Part shown: positions 19,301 to 27,489 of the stretch, piece by piece
Position numbering within the stretch: the first letter of the stretch is position 1
How the letters are laid out: each line of letters starts with the position of its first letter
Position numbers and translations under genes: made by a program
DNA from: Bryobacterales bacterium
GTDB taxonomy: Bacteria > Acidobacteriota > Terriglobia > Bryobacterales > Bryobacteraceae
Length of the DNA: 64,000 nucleotides
Direction: 5' to 3'
Assembly: GCA_016713735.1 (NCBI GenBank)
Contig: JADJOP010000002.1
Span: 248,001-312,000, forward strand
The notes under the pieces: model-generated
Database searches by the model: none
What the model was told of the DNA's origin: nothing
The model's input: only the letters and a program-made list of their open reading frames with translations

Positions 19301-19405
19301 GTCGTCCTTGCTGGCATTCACTTGAGGGCCCTCACCTTGCGCGAATAGTGTGGCGCAAGAGAGGAGCAGTGCTATGAGCAACGCTGCCAGTTTCCTATGT
19401 GTCAC
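16364..19405 (-). CDS. Large exported OmpA/PKD/Ig-repeat cell-surface protein
   Basis: 1013 aa. Signal peptide 1-23 (LAALLIALLLSCATLFA). Residues 35-145 form an OmpA-like peptidoglycan-binding domain (VEGHADSLGSHPFNDKLAMN, ending RFVNRRVQMTL). A helical coiled-coil segment (about 155-207) and a Gly/Ala linker follow, then a beta-rich region around 240-490 that resembles an outer-membrane barrel, a PKD domain near 515-600, four Ig-like repeats of about 85 residues (each with NP/SP..I..GE...LSW...NA), and a final PKD-like domain. Start is GTG with AGGAG 7 bp before it. Role inferred: cell-wall-anchored surface protein. Confidence 0.85.
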   Translation of the reverse strand: MTHRKLAALLIALLLSCATLFAQGEGPQVNASKDDWEEINFETNSAKISDGFPTLLRMAELLKGNPGWRLKVEGHADSLGSHPFNDKLAMNRAKAVKAFLEKYGANPNQTTASAQGKRAPKVGNETKEGRFVNRRVQMTLTDDKGNVVKANAGAGDTVSAMEKHAKKMEECCDLILKRLDKLEEILAELRQLKDDHRKILDELAAMKRGGVGSGAAGAAGAAGAAGASAAPSQTQLTQMAESAAKKAVDEMRSSSPKFSLLGLNVGPDGSGDVTMTGRARYFAPFGTRSAVQAQGEYMYFRDRREGQFDLGLVNRWKDIQLGSFASFKNVWMKGMDNTGTLGQASFTADYLFGQGKIGLFGVKTFLNDAVIKTVAQRNLVTETYLHAVDQLGASGTVALGRSEKSPWVEGNIGWLKSAGGNKKAGGTARLVFPVNSYFAVSAEGGVNETLIGSSNNGRAVFGILFGNYMHPKEFAAADHPVPVDIPRVRYEMLTRTRRTGNDPPVPVVKDLLGVKAGTIQLDASDSYDPDGDPITFQWSQVAGPAVTLSGANTARPSFSANEGQMYGFRVLVADDKNAQAIARVTVTTQEAPRVRILRWTANPTLIQRGESSTLNYLVENATSVSITDVTQSLNPQSGAVSVSPTQTRSYTLTARNATSEETAVVVVAVERVQARFVSCSASPATILPGEAATISWNSENARSVEVVGVGTYAPVGSAVVTPAQSTTYTLIARGDGGEATCTASVNVQTGNAPIITSFKAEPMEIVEGDKSTLSWAVQGADTIEITGISSPAPTGSGDVMPATTTTYTLTATNRFGSSVANATVNVIPRVKVISFTANPNQITTPGSPVTFAWTTENAVEVFITEGIGARQPNGSLTNAGPIKTTTYLLTAIGRGRNNTAQAMVSVTVDTGTTPPNRPPTAFVPISSFLTPLRQVVLNGSGSFDPDGGPLTYEWRSLDGKATVLSPNTPITQAILEDSNHRDFEFELKVTDAQGLSGTTVVRVTLVTVGGSNR

Positions 19406-20144
19406 GAGATTTCTCCTGGTTCCATGTTGACGCGGGTACCTGAATTGAGAGTTCTATTACGACTCTCCCTCCGATTCGATTAGTTTACTACAACTTACGC
19501 AGGATGGACATCGGTACTTCTCGCTCCATCGGTAGTTCCATGGGCCATCCGTAGAGATTCACTCACAATGATTTCAGTACCCACAGCTGGCAAGCACGCC
19601 CAATGCCAAATCAACTTCGGCTCCGAAAAGCCGGCAATCCCGTTGAGCGCATAGCCCTCTTTGCCGCCACGAGCGATTGAATTCCGCCCATTCGATGGCC
19701 TTACCAGAGAGCGATTTATGACCACCGGCGGTCACTTGCCACGTCCCGGCCTCTCCCCATGGCATTCCCGGAGGCCGGCCAGCGGCAAGTCCGTTTCTCA
19801 AGTCGAGTCACACCAGCGGTGGGCTCTGGGGTGTGCCCGCGAGCGGTTGGAAGTGAAGTCGGAAGCTCGCCCGGGAGTCGGCACAGGGATGTGGTGGCTG
19901 GGCTCCTAGATTGCTGAGTTCCTCCCCTTCAGTCCAGACGATCAGGTCTTTGCCCTGCTCCCGTTCCGCGAGTCCAACGTAAGGGGGACGGTCCCACCGC
20001 TCCCTCGCGCCGCTAGGGAAGCGCAGCAGTCTTTGAACGCCTTCCCTTTGAACGTTATTCGAGTCCACTGATAGCGGCCTCATGAGGATCGCCGCCCTCC
20101 GCTAACCGGCGGCCACCTCGCTCACCTCGTGCGACAATTAGGAT
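19406..20144. other. 739-bp region with no intact gene
   Basis: Open frames here are short and none has a convincing start with a ribosome binding site. On the minus strand, scattered fragments between about 20083 and 19500 look protein-like (for example PPYVGLAEREQGKDLIVWTE, and further on GYALNGIAGFSEPKLIWHWA), but they lie in different frames, so this may be one old decayed gene of unknown family. The 5' end also carries the promoter of the OmpA/PKD gene and the 3' end that of the RNase P RNA gene. Confidence 0.4.
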
Positions 20145-20564
20145 GGATTCCGCCCAGCGGGCAGCCGCGTCGTCCTTAGCCTGGACCCGCAAGGGGAAAG
20201 GCGGGTCGCCGAGGAAAGTCCGGTCTCCATCGGGCAGCGTGCCGGCTAACGGCCGGGGGGGCGCGGTCAAAACTGCGTTCTACGGATAGTGCCACAGAAA
20301 ATGTACCGCCACGCGGGTTTCGGCCCGCGGGGTAAGGGTGAAAAGGTGCGGTAAGAGCGCACCGCGGCCGCGGTAACGCGCGCCGGCAGGGAAAACCCCA
20401 CGTGGAGCAAGACCAAATAGGGGAGGATGGCGCGGCCCGCGCCGTTACAACTCCCGGGTAGGTTGCTGGAGCCCGTCAGCAATGGCGGGCCGAGAGGAAT
20501 GGCTGCCGCCGCTCCGGTGCAAGCCGGGGCGGTACAGGAACCGGCTTATAGCCGGGCGGAATCC
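20145..20564 (+). ncRNA. rnpB: RNase P RNA, bacterial class A
   Basis: Catalytic RNA that trims the 5' end of tRNA precursors. Universally conserved pieces are in order: GAGGAAAGTCCGG near 20210 (P4 5' side), GCCACAGAAA near 20290, GGGTGAAAAGGTGCGGTAAG near 20335, CCACGTGGAGCAAGACCAAA near 20398, and ACAGGAACCGGCTTATAGCC near the end (P4 3' side). The ends were set by the perfect P1 pairing GGATTCCGCC (20145-20154) with GGCGGAATCC (20555-20564), giving 420 nt. A weak -10-like GACAAT lies at about 20133. No intrinsic terminator is evident; the converging PEP-CTERM gene ends 6 bp away. Confidence 0.96.
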
Positions 20565-20569
20565 AAACT

Positions 20570-21214
20570 TCACCGCCGGCAACGAAGCAACGCCCATCCA
20601 GCAAGCGCCAGGCCCATCATCGCCGCGGTCGACGGTTCGGGCGCCTCGGTACCTTGGGCGTTGAACTCCACACGCAAGCCGGCCGGATTTCCCGTCGCTT
20701 GGGGAACGTTGTAGACCAGAATGGTGAGCGTGTTCGCCCCAGGCGACAAATCGGAAGGGTTCACCGCGTACCAGGGGGAGAAGGCCGTAAAACTCGCGTG
20801 CGCACCTGGGAACACGACCGGGCCGCCATTCACACGATAGCCGTCGAAACGGTTGTCGGTGGCGACGCGGAATTGGACGGTGACCGTGCTGAGCAGGAAA
20901 CCGGTGAGATCGAACTCCGTGCGGAACTCCCACAGCCCGCCCGCGTCAGAGCCTGACCCCGGATAGCTTGCGCGAGGACTCACCCACATCGACGTCAATG
21001 AGTTGGCCATCCAACTGCCGAAGGGGAACCCCGGAGAGGTCGTGCGATACGCACTCACGAAGGGATCCGCCCCCTGCCGTACCTCCCAGTTCGGGTCGAC
21101 CAGACCATTGCCCGCCGCCCCCACTCCCGTGTTCATCAGCGAGGTGATGGGTGTGGCATGGCAGGCCAGGGCTGTGGCCGCCAATAGGAAGAAATTCCCA
21201 ATCTTTCGTTTCAC
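20570..21214 (-). CDS. PEP-CTERM sorting-domain exported protein
   Basis: 214 aa. N-terminal signal peptide (FFLLAATALACHA) and a C-terminal PEP-CTERM tripartite signal: APEPST, a hydrophobic helix (AAMMGLALAGWALL) and RCRR. The region between is beta-rich (about 180 residues) with no recognised enzyme motif. PEP-CTERM proteins are cut and transferred to the cell surface by an exosortase, usually alongside exopolysaccharide genes; neither is in this window. Confidence 0.85.
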   Translation of the reverse strand: MKRKIGNFFLLAATALACHATPITSLMNTGVGAAGNGLVDPNWEVRQGADPFVSAYRTTSPGFPFGSWMANSLTSMWVSPRASYPGSGSDAGGLWEFRTEFDLTGFLLSTVTVQFRVATDNRFDGYRVNGGPVVFPGAHASFTAFSPWYAVNPSDLSPGANTLTILVYNVPQATGNPAGLRVEFNAQGTEAPEPSTAAMMGLALAGWALLRCRR

Positions 21215-21453
21215 TTACTGATCCCTCTGTCCTCAGTGTGAAGAAAGGTGGGAGAGCCGTAAATCGGGTGTTCTCTATTTGCATACCTAGGCGCCCCGGT
21301 CGTTTCTCCCTAGGCACCCGGCGGGGCCGCCTGATACGCGGTACCAGAGCGAAAGTACCCCCTAAGGCCCATTATGATTACATGCAATATGTTGTTTAAT
21401 ATCATTTACTTGAGGGGAATCTCTTGGGCTAAGGGCTGCTATGCTGGAAGTAA

Positions 21454-21486
21454 CGGGGAGGAGGCGCCCATCGCGCCTCCTCCCCG
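21454..21486 (+). promoter_or_regulatory. 14-bp perfect GC-rich hairpin before an orphan small gene
   Basis: CGGGGAGGAGGCGC at 21454-21467, loop CCATC, and the exact complement at 21473-21486. It ends 22 bp before the ATG at 21509 and lacks a T-tract. A very stable leader hairpin or a terminator of something upstream are both possible. The preceding stretch 21215-21453 shows no gene. Confidence 0.5.
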
Positions 21487-21508
21487 ATTCCCGTTCAGGA
21501 GCCCTCAC

Positions 21509-21754
21509 ATGTCCGACACAACCCGACCACCGGCCCCGCCTCTGGCCTGTTTGGAACCTACCGGCGCTCTGGAGCACTTCTTCGCCGAGGAGGCCGAAGG
21601 CTATTTGAAGATGATCGCCTCGTTTCCTCCTGGAACAACGGCGAGCGAGGTCCGCATGATCGACGGCCTGCTGCGCTCCGCGTTACGGGAGTTACGGCAC
21701 CTCCAGCGCGAACGGTTGCGGGCCAATGGGGCCAGGGGGGAACTGGCGGCCTGA
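21509..21754 (+). CDS. Small hypothetical protein
   Basis: 81 aa (MSDTTRPPAPPLACLEPTGA...), with an acidic middle (HFFAEEAEGYLKMIASF) and an amphipathic basic helix (LLRSALRELRHLQRERLRAN). The ATG at 21509 has AGGAG 9 bp before it, which makes it more credible than the longer open frame starting at 21374. I do not recognise the family. The neighbours give no hint, but the strong hairpin just upstream suggests it is specifically regulated. Confidence 0.55.
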   Translation: MSDTTRPPAPPLACLEPTGALEHFFAEEAEGYLKMIASFPPGTTASEVRMIDGLLRSALRELRHLQRERLRANGARGELAA

Positions 21755-21919
21755 CGCCGGGTTGGCGTCTGGTTTCACCGCGCCTTGCGAGCGCGGCGGC
21801 AACAGTCCAAACCAGGACTCCAGCTCTCACCACGCGCCCCAACCAATTGCCCCCGTGACGGAAATGGGCAGCCGCCCGGTGGACCGCCTTGATCCCCGCT
21901 CCCCAGGACGCATACACTT

Positions 21920-21937
21920 GGCGAGTGATCACTCGCC
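21920..21937. promoter_or_regulatory. 18-bp perfect palindrome over the start of the beta-propeller gene
   Basis: GGCGAGTGA followed by its exact reverse complement TCACTCGCC. The proposed GTG start codon (21925) is inside it. A binding site for a dimeric regulator, or chance, since the second half is coding. Confidence 0.4.
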
Positions 21938-23138
21938 GAGGGCTGCTTGCCAGCCCGCTCCTCCTCGCCGCGCAACAGGCGGGCTTCCCGGTCCGCCAGA
22001 TCACGCGCGGGCCGCGCTTCCACTGGTTCGGTTATTACGACAAGCTGCAGTTTGACCCCACCTCGCGCTTGTGCTCACCAACCAGGTGGACTTTGAAGGC
22101 CGCTCGCCGAAGCCTGAGGACGAGATCCGCGTCGGCGTCATCGACACGGCCAGCGGCGACGCCTATCGCGAGTTGGGCTCGACGAAGGCCTGGAACTGGC
22201 AGCAAGGCTGCATGCTGCAGTGGATTCCCGGCTCACGCGACGAGGTGATCTGGAACGTCCGCGAAGGGAACCGCTTCGCCAGTGTGATCGTGAACGCGAA
22301 CACAGGCAAGCGGCGCACGCTGCCCGCGCCGGTCTACTCCCTTTCGCCTGACGGCAGGCACGCCGTCTATCCCGATTTCCGCCGGTTGAACGACACCCGG
22401 CCCGGCTATGGCTATACGGGCATCGCCGATCCGCGCCCGGACGTGGCGATGCCGGACGACGCCGGCATCTGGTCGCTCGATCTGAAATCAGGAGAATCGA
22501 AGCTGATTCTCTCCTTTTCCCAGGTGGCGGCGATCCCGCACTCGTTTCAGGAGGCCGCGCCCAAGCCCGGCGCCAAGCACTGGTTCAACCACCTGCTCTA
22601 TTCGCCCTCGGGTGCGCGCTTCATCTTCCTGCACCGCTGGCGGAATCCGGGCCAGACCAGCTTCAATACCCGCCTCTTCACCGCCTCGGCCGCGGGCAAG
22701 GATCTCTACGAACTCGACCCCTATGGCAAGACCTCGCACTTCATCTGGCGCGATGACGAACACATTCTCGCCTGGGCCTGGACGCCGGCCTCAGGCGACA
22801 AATTCATCCTCTTTCGCGACCGCACGCGCGAGGCGCCCGTCGTCGGCGAGGGCGTCATGACCGTCAACGGCCATTGCACCTACCTGCCCGGAAACAAGTG
22901 GATTCTCAACGACACCTATCCCGACAAGCAGCGCCGCCAGAACGTCTACCTCTACCACGTCGCCAGCGGCAAGCGCACCGAACTCGGCGGGTTTCCTTCG
23001 CCGCCTGCCTACACCGGCGAATGGCGCTGCGACACCCACCCCCGCTTTTCGCCCGACGGCAAGAAGGTCGTCATTGACTCGCCGCACAACGGCGGCCGCC
23101 AGCAATACCTCATCGACATCAGTGGAGTGAACGCATGA
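21925..23138 (+). pseudogene. Exported beta-propeller protein (oligogalacturonate-lyase-like), frameshifted near residue 48
   Basis: GTG at 21925 opens VITRRGLLASPLLLAAQQAG, a Tat-like signal, then HWFGYYDKLQFDPTSR. The continuation VLTNQVDFEGRSPKPEDEIR is in another frame: one missing base near 22066-22068 splits the gene. The rest (to 23138) has repeated WD40/TolB-like blades such as YSLSPDGRHAVYPDF and HPRFSPDGKKVVIDSPHNGG, resembling a family near oligogalacturonate lyases. An ATG at 22071 could start a product lacking the signal. Its stop overlaps the next ATG by 4 bp. Frameshift may be real or a sequence error. Confidence 0.75.
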
Positions 23139-23851
23139 AAGCCATCCTCGCCTGCGCAGCAACCGTAGCCCTCGCCGCCTTCTTCGTGCCCGCCTCGGCG
23201 GTGCCCACGCCGGAATGGGTCGACCTCTTCAACGGCCGCGACCTCAGCGGTTGGGTGCCCGTGAATACGGCCCCCGACACTTGGTCCGTGCAGAACGGCG
23301 AACTGGTTTGCTCCGGCCAGCCGATCGGCGTCATGCGCAGCGCCCGGCAGTATGAGAACTTCATCCTGCACATCGAATGGATGCACACCGAAACGGGCGG
23401 CAACTCGGGCGTGTTCGTGTGGTCCGACGCCGTGCCGGGCGAGCGCAACCGTCTGCCCAACGGCGTCGAGGTGCAGATGCTGGAGCTCGGCTGGCCGTCG
23501 CTGCACGTGAAGGACGGTATCACGCCACCGCATGCTTACGTGACGGGCGAGCTCTTCGGCGTAGGCGGTGTGAAGACCATCCCCGACAATCCGCGCGGCG
23601 AACGCAGCTTCTCGTTTGAGTCGCGCTGCAAGCCCAAGGGCGAATGGAACACCTACGAGGTGGTGGCCGTCGACGGCACCATCAAGCTCTCGATCAACGG
23701 GAAATTCGTCAACGGCATTGCCAAGTCGACGCAGAAGAAGGGGTATCTCTGCCTGGAGAGCGAGGGCGCGAAGATCCACTTCCGCAACATCCGCCTTCTC
23801 GAGTTGCCGCCGGGAATCCTCGTGCCGGGGCAGGCCGCCAAGGAGCTATAG
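23135..23851 (+). CDS. DUF1080 (3-keto-disaccharide hydrolase-like) secreted protein
   Basis: 238 aa with signal peptide (ILACAATVALAAFFVPASA). The DUF1080 fold begins at WVDLFNGRDLSGWVPVNTAP, followed by FILHIEWMHTETGGNSGVFV and the C-terminal KGYLCLESEGAKIHFRNIRL, all typical of this concanavalin-like family. Members act on 3-keto sugars or bind glycans outside the cytoplasm. It is translationally coupled to the beta-propeller gene and belongs with the nearby sulfatase and PQQ dehydrogenase to a carbohydrate-degrading set. Confidence 0.9.
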   Translation: MKAILACAATVALAAFFVPASAVPTPEWVDLFNGRDLSGWVPVNTAPDTWSVQNGELVCSGQPIGVMRSARQYENFILHIEWMHTETGGNSGVFVWSDAVPGERNRLPNGVEVQMLELGWPSLHVKDGITPPHAYVTGELFGVGGVKTIPDNPRGERSFSFESRCKPKGEWNTYEVVAVDGTIKLSINGKFVNGIAKSTQKKGYLCLESEGAKIHFRNIRLLELPPGILVPGQAAKEL

Positions 23852-24238
23852 AGGCGGTTCGCGCTTCTCCGCTTCTATGCATTGCCAGCACAGGGCGGTG
23901 AAGACTGCCTTCGCCTCTGACAACAAGGCTGAGTCGGCGCTTTCGATGTGCAAGTCGGCGTCGTGGCAAAAGAGTACCTGGCAGCCGGGCGCATCGACGT
24001 GCACATCGCCTTCGCCCAGCACCAGACGCCGCTCCGATTCCCATCGCGCGAGCCAGGCTCCCAGTTCCTCGATGCCCGCGTCGACGGGAATAGCGCGTTC
24101 GGCGCCCCACCCCAGCGTTAACGTGGCGCGCTCGCCCACGTGCCTCCGCCACAACCGCTCCACCACCGGGAGCGCGTCGCGCAAACTGCCGCCCTTGGGC
24201 GGTGTGGCGAAGAGGACTGTCCGCTTTACCGCATCCAT
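23846..24238 (-). CDS. Hypothetical protein downstream of the sulfatase
   Basis: 130 aa, no signal peptide or membrane segment. Has a coherent soluble-protein composition, e.g. LTLGWGAERAIPVDAGIEEL and CQVLFCHDADLHIESADSAL, with Cys residues clustered in the second half. Its ATG at 24238 overlaps the sulfatase end (24226), suggesting coupled translation, and its stop overlaps the DUF1080 stop on the other strand by 6 bp. I do not recognise the family. Confidence 0.55.
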   Translation of the reverse strand: MDAVKRTVLFATPPKGGSLRDALPVVERLWRRHVGERATLTLGWGAERAIPVDAGIEELGAWLARWESERRLVLGEGDVHVDAPGCQVLFCHDADLHIESADSALLSEAKAVFTALCWQCIEAEKREPPL

Positions 24239-25560
24239 GCGCGCGCCGGGTCGTCGGTCGCCACCATGCGTTCCTCCAGCGCGCCGCGCATCTCGGCGAT
24301 CACCTGTTTGTGCAGGCGCGATGGCTTCTCGGCGAGGTTACGCACTTCGCCGGGGTCCTTGTCGGGCTCATACAGCGCCTCGCGCTTGGACTCCCAGAGG
24401 ATGTACTTGTAGAAGCGCGTCCGGACCAGCCGGTACGGTTCCACGGCGACCTTGATTGCCAGCCCCTCGGGGCGCCCGTCGTTCCACACGGCGAAGCCAT
24501 GCTCGTGGCGCGAATGGCCGTCGATGAGTTCCTCGCGCAGCGTCACGCCCGACAACTTGTAGGCTGGCTTCACGCCCGCGAAGTCCATCCAGGTGGCCGG
24601 GGCGTCGATGGAGCAAACCGGCGCGCCCTGCTTGCCGCGCGCCTTCACAACGCCGCCGGAAACGATGTAGGGCACGCGCACGCTCTCGTCCCAGGGATGG
24701 ACTTTGCCGTTGAGCCCCTGGTGCCGCAGAGGTAGCCGTTGTCGCCAATGAAGAAGACGAGCGTGTTCTCCCACTGCCCCGCTTTTTCCAACGCTGCGAT
24801 CACGCGGCCCACGCCGGCATCGAGGTGCGAAATCACGGCGTAATAGGTGGCCCAGTCGAAGGGCTTGCCCCCCGCTGGGATGCGCGGGCGGCGGTTGCGC
24901 CTTGCCGGCGTATTGCGACTTGTAGGGCTCGACGGCGGTCCACGGCGTGTGCGGCGCGTTGTAGGTGAGCCAGAGGAAGAACGGCTTTTCCTTCGACGAC
25001 TTCTCGATGACCCCCACGGCGGCATCGGTCAACAGATCGGTGATGTGGCCCTTGGTCTCCTCGTCCTTGCCGTCAAGGCCGCGGCGCAGCATGGGGTCGA
25101 CATACTTGCTGCCGCCGCCGCGCAGCCAGAGCGGGGCGCTGGCGAAGCCGCAGTCCTTGGGCATGTTTGTGATGTGCCACTTGCCGACGAGGTTGGTGTC
25201 GTAGCCCGAGCGGCGCAGTTGCTCGATGACGGTGGGCGGGTAGCCGGGCTTGAAGGCCGTGTAGCCGTTGGATTGCAGGCCGCTCTGGTAGGTCTCCAGT
25301 CCGGAGAGCATAACCCCGCGCGACGGGCAGCACTGTGAGGTGCTGATCATGGCATGGGTGAAGTTCACGCCGTGCGCGGCCAGGCGATCAAGGTTTGGCG
25401 TCTGGATGTGCGGGTTTCCCGCCGCGCCCAGGCACTGGTAGTGATGGTCGTCGGAGAAGATGAAGACGATGTTGGGCTTTCGGGCTCCGCTCTGAGCCAT
25501 GCCCGCGCCCGTGATCGCCGCGCCAGCGGCTGCCCCCGTGAATTGTCGCCGGTTCAACAT
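24226..25560 (-). CDS. Cys-type exported sulfatase (with two compensating indels)
   Basis: Hydrolyses sulfate esters. MLNRRQFTGAAAGAAITGAG is a Tat signal; PNIVFIFSDDHHYQCLGAAG holds metal-binding Asp residues and SQCCPSRGVMLSG carries the C-x-P-S-R site whose Cys must be converted to formylglycine. Between about 24890 and 24722 the correct protein lies in the neighbouring frame (KPFDWATYYAVISHLDAGVG, ENTLVFFIGDNGYLCGT): one extra base near 24885 and one missing near 24722 cancel out, so the ORF stays open but about 55 residues are scrambled. Start chosen at 25560 from the Tat signal. Confidence 0.82.
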   Translation of the reverse strand: MLNRRQFTGAAAGAAITGAGMAQSGARKPNIVFIFSDDHHYQCLGAAGNPHIQTPNLDRLAAHGVNFTHAMISTSQCCPSRGVMLSGLETYQSGLQSNGYTAFKPGYPPTVIEQLRRSGYDTNLVGKWHITNMPKDCGFASAPLWLRGGGSKYVDPMLRRGLDGKDEETKGHITDLLTDAAVGVIEKSSKEKPFFLWLTYNAPHTPWTAVEPYKSQYAGKAQPPPAHPSGGQALRLGHLLRRDFAPRCRRGPRDRSVGKSGAVGEHARLLHWRQRLPLRHQGLNGKVHPWDESVRVPYIVSGGVVKARGKQGAPVCSIDAPATWMDFAGVKPAYKLSGVTLREELIDGHSRHEHGFAVWNDGRPEGLAIKVAVEPYRLVRTRFYKYILWESKREALYEPDKDPGEVRNLAEKPSRLHKQVIAEMRGALEERMVATDDPARAWMR

Positions 25561-25593
25561 AACCCCGCCATCTTCTCTCTCCCGGTAACGCCG

Positions 25594-25623
25594 TTGCAAG
25601 CCCTGCCGTCTGATTGATACAGT
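25594..25623 (+). promoter_or_regulatory. Sigma70-like promoter giving an almost leaderless PQQ dehydrogenase mRNA
   Basis: TTGCAA (25594-25599), 18-bp spacer, TACAGT (25618-25623). Transcription would begin around 25630, two to three bases before the ATG at 25633, and no Shine-Dalgarno motif is present. It lies in the 72-bp divergent region shared with the sulfatase. Confidence 0.4.
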
Positions 25624-25632
25624 CTCCCCTTT

Positions 25633-27486
25633 ATGCAACGCCGCAGCTTTCTGATCCAATCGGCCGCAGCCGCCGCCCTGATTCCTGGTCCGCGCGCCCT
25701 CGCCGCCACGCCGCGTGAGCGCGAATGGAATTGGTATGCCGGCGACGCCCACGCCTCGCGCTATTCGCCCGTGGAGCAGATCACCCCTGCCAACGTGAAG
25801 AACTTGAAGGTGGCCTGGGTCCACAAGACCGGCGACGCCAACCTGCGCCCGGCCACGGCGAGCGAGTGCACGCCGATTGTCGTCGATGGCGTGATGTACA
25901 TCACCACGCCGCGCGTGAAGGTGCAGGCCCTCGACGCCGCCACGGGCAAGCTGCTGTGGTCGTTCGACCCATCAATGGGACGGCCTGTGCGGCGCTCGCC
26001 CGGCAACAACCGCGGCGTCTGCTACTGGGAAGAGGGCGACGACAAGCGTATCTTTTCCTGCTACCAGGACACCCTCATCGCCGTGAACGCCAAGACCGGC
26101 CAGCTTGTGGAGACCTTCGCCAACAAAGGCGTGCTCGATCTCAAGGAAGAGTTCGACCACGACATGCGCAATCTCTCGTTCAAGCACACCTCGCCGGTGG
26201 TCGTCTATAAAGACGTGATCATCACCGGCGGCGGTGGCGGCGAGGGACCGTATCCCGAAGCGCCCGGCCACATTCGCGGCTGGGATGCCAAGACCGGTAA
26301 ACGCCGCTGGATCTTCCACACCGTGCCTCGTCCCGGCGAGTTCGGCAACGATACCTGGGAAGGCGACTCGTGGCTCTCCACCGGCGGCACGAACAACTGG
26401 GCCGGGATGAGCGTCGACCCCAAGCGGGGGCTCGTCTTCGCAGGCATCGGTTCGCCGGCGTTCGATTTCTACGGCGGCAACCGCAAGGGCGCGAACCTCT
26501 TTGGAAACTGCGTGCTGGCCCTCGACGCGCTCACCGGTGAGCGCAAGTGGCACTACCAGATCGTCCACCACGACGTATGGGACATGGACCTGCCGGCGCA
26601 ACCCGCGCTGATCACCATGCGCCACGGCGGCAAGCTGATCGACGCCGTCGTGCAACCCACCAAGCAGGGATGGATGTGGTTCCTCAACCGCGAAACCGGG
26701 CAGCCCATCTGGCCGGTGGAGGAGCGGCCGATGCCGCAGTCGGACCTCGAAGGCGAGCGCCTCCATCCGACGCAGCCCTTCCCCTCCAAGCCCCCGGCCA
26801 TTTCGCGCCAGGGGTGGAAGGACGAGTGGATCACCGACATCTCGCCCGAGGCCAACGCCTATGTGAAGGACATCCTGCAGGGCATCAAGCGCGGACCGAT
26901 CTACACGCCTAACGCCAAGGGCGGCTACCTCGTGCACCCCGGCTTCCGCGGCGGTCCGCTGTGGGGCGGCTGCTCATTCGACCCCAAGCGCAACCGCGTA
27001 TTTGTCAGCTCCGACGACACCTCGAACATTGTCGCCTTCGCCGACGCCAAGCCCGGCATGCCCTACCGCTATCAACTCACCAAGCGCAACGACCTGCGCG
27101 ACCAGAACGGCTATCCGGGCATCAAGCCGCCGTGGGGCTACATGACGGCCATCGACTGCGACAAGGGCGATTTCGCCTGGCGCGTGGCAAACGGCGAGTT
27201 CCCTGAACTGAAAGCCAAGGGGATTCCCAAGACTGGCACGAGCTCTCATGGCGGCAACATCTGCACCGCCGGCGGCCTGGTGTTCATGAGCGGCACGTTT
27301 GACCGTGTGTTTCGCGCCTATGAGAGCGATTCGGGCAAGGTGGTGTGGGAGCACCGCCTGGAGTCGGCCGGATTTGCTACGCCGTGCTCTTACGAAGCCA
27401 ACGGCAAGCAATACCTGGTGGTGGCGGCCTGCGGCGGCAAGGAAGGCTCGCCCGCCTCCGACGAGTTCATTGCGTTTAGCCTATAA
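25633..27486 (+). CDS. PQQ-dependent quinoprotein dehydrogenase (glucose/alcohol dehydrogenase type)
   Basis: 617 aa, exported (RRSFLIQSAAAAALIPG, Tat-like). An eight-bladed propeller: WNWYAGDAHASRYSPVEQIT is the usual opening, then VYKDVIITGGGGGEGPY, YQIVHHDVWDMDLPAQP (PQQ/metal-site segment), and the C-terminal GTSSHGGNICTAGGLVFMSG and AFRAYESDSGKVVWEH-type tryptophan-docking repeats. It oxidises sugars or alcohols in the periplasm. The pentaheme cytochrome gene follows after 3 bp, so electrons likely go to it. No PQQ synthesis genes lie in the window. Confidence 0.9.
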   Translation: MQRRSFLIQSAAAAALIPGPRALAATPREREWNWYAGDAHASRYSPVEQITPANVKNLKVAWVHKTGDANLRPATASECTPIVVDGVMYITTPRVKVQALDAATGKLLWSFDPSMGRPVRRSPGNNRGVCYWEEGDDKRIFSCYQDTLIAVNAKTGQLVETFANKGVLDLKEEFDHDMRNLSFKHTSPVVVYKDVIITGGGGGEGPYPEAPGHIRGWDAKTGKRRWIFHTVPRPGEFGNDTWEGDSWLSTGGTNNWAGMSVDPKRGLVFAGIGSPAFDFYGGNRKGANLFGNCVLALDALTGERKWHYQIVHHDVWDMDLPAQPALITMRHGGKLIDAVVQPTKQGWMWFLNRETGQPIWPVEERPMPQSDLEGERLHPTQPFPSKPPAISRQGWKDEWITDISPEANAYVKDILQGIKRGPIYTPNAKGGYLVHPGFRGGPLWGGCSFDPKRNRVFVSSDDTSNIVAFADAKPGMPYRYQLTKRNDLRDQNGYPGIKPPWGYMTAIDCDKGDFAWRVANGEFPELKAKGIPKTGTSSHGGNICTAGGLVFMSGTFDRVFRAYESDSGKVVWEHRLESAGFATPCSYEANGKQYLVVAACGGKEGSPASDEFIAFSL

Positions 27487-27489
27487 GTG

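Noticed and set aside
19495..20083. Small frames at 19495-19725 and 19808-20083 as genes
   Set aside because: Fragments in different frames without ribosome binding sites; at most one decayed gene, so reported only as a region.
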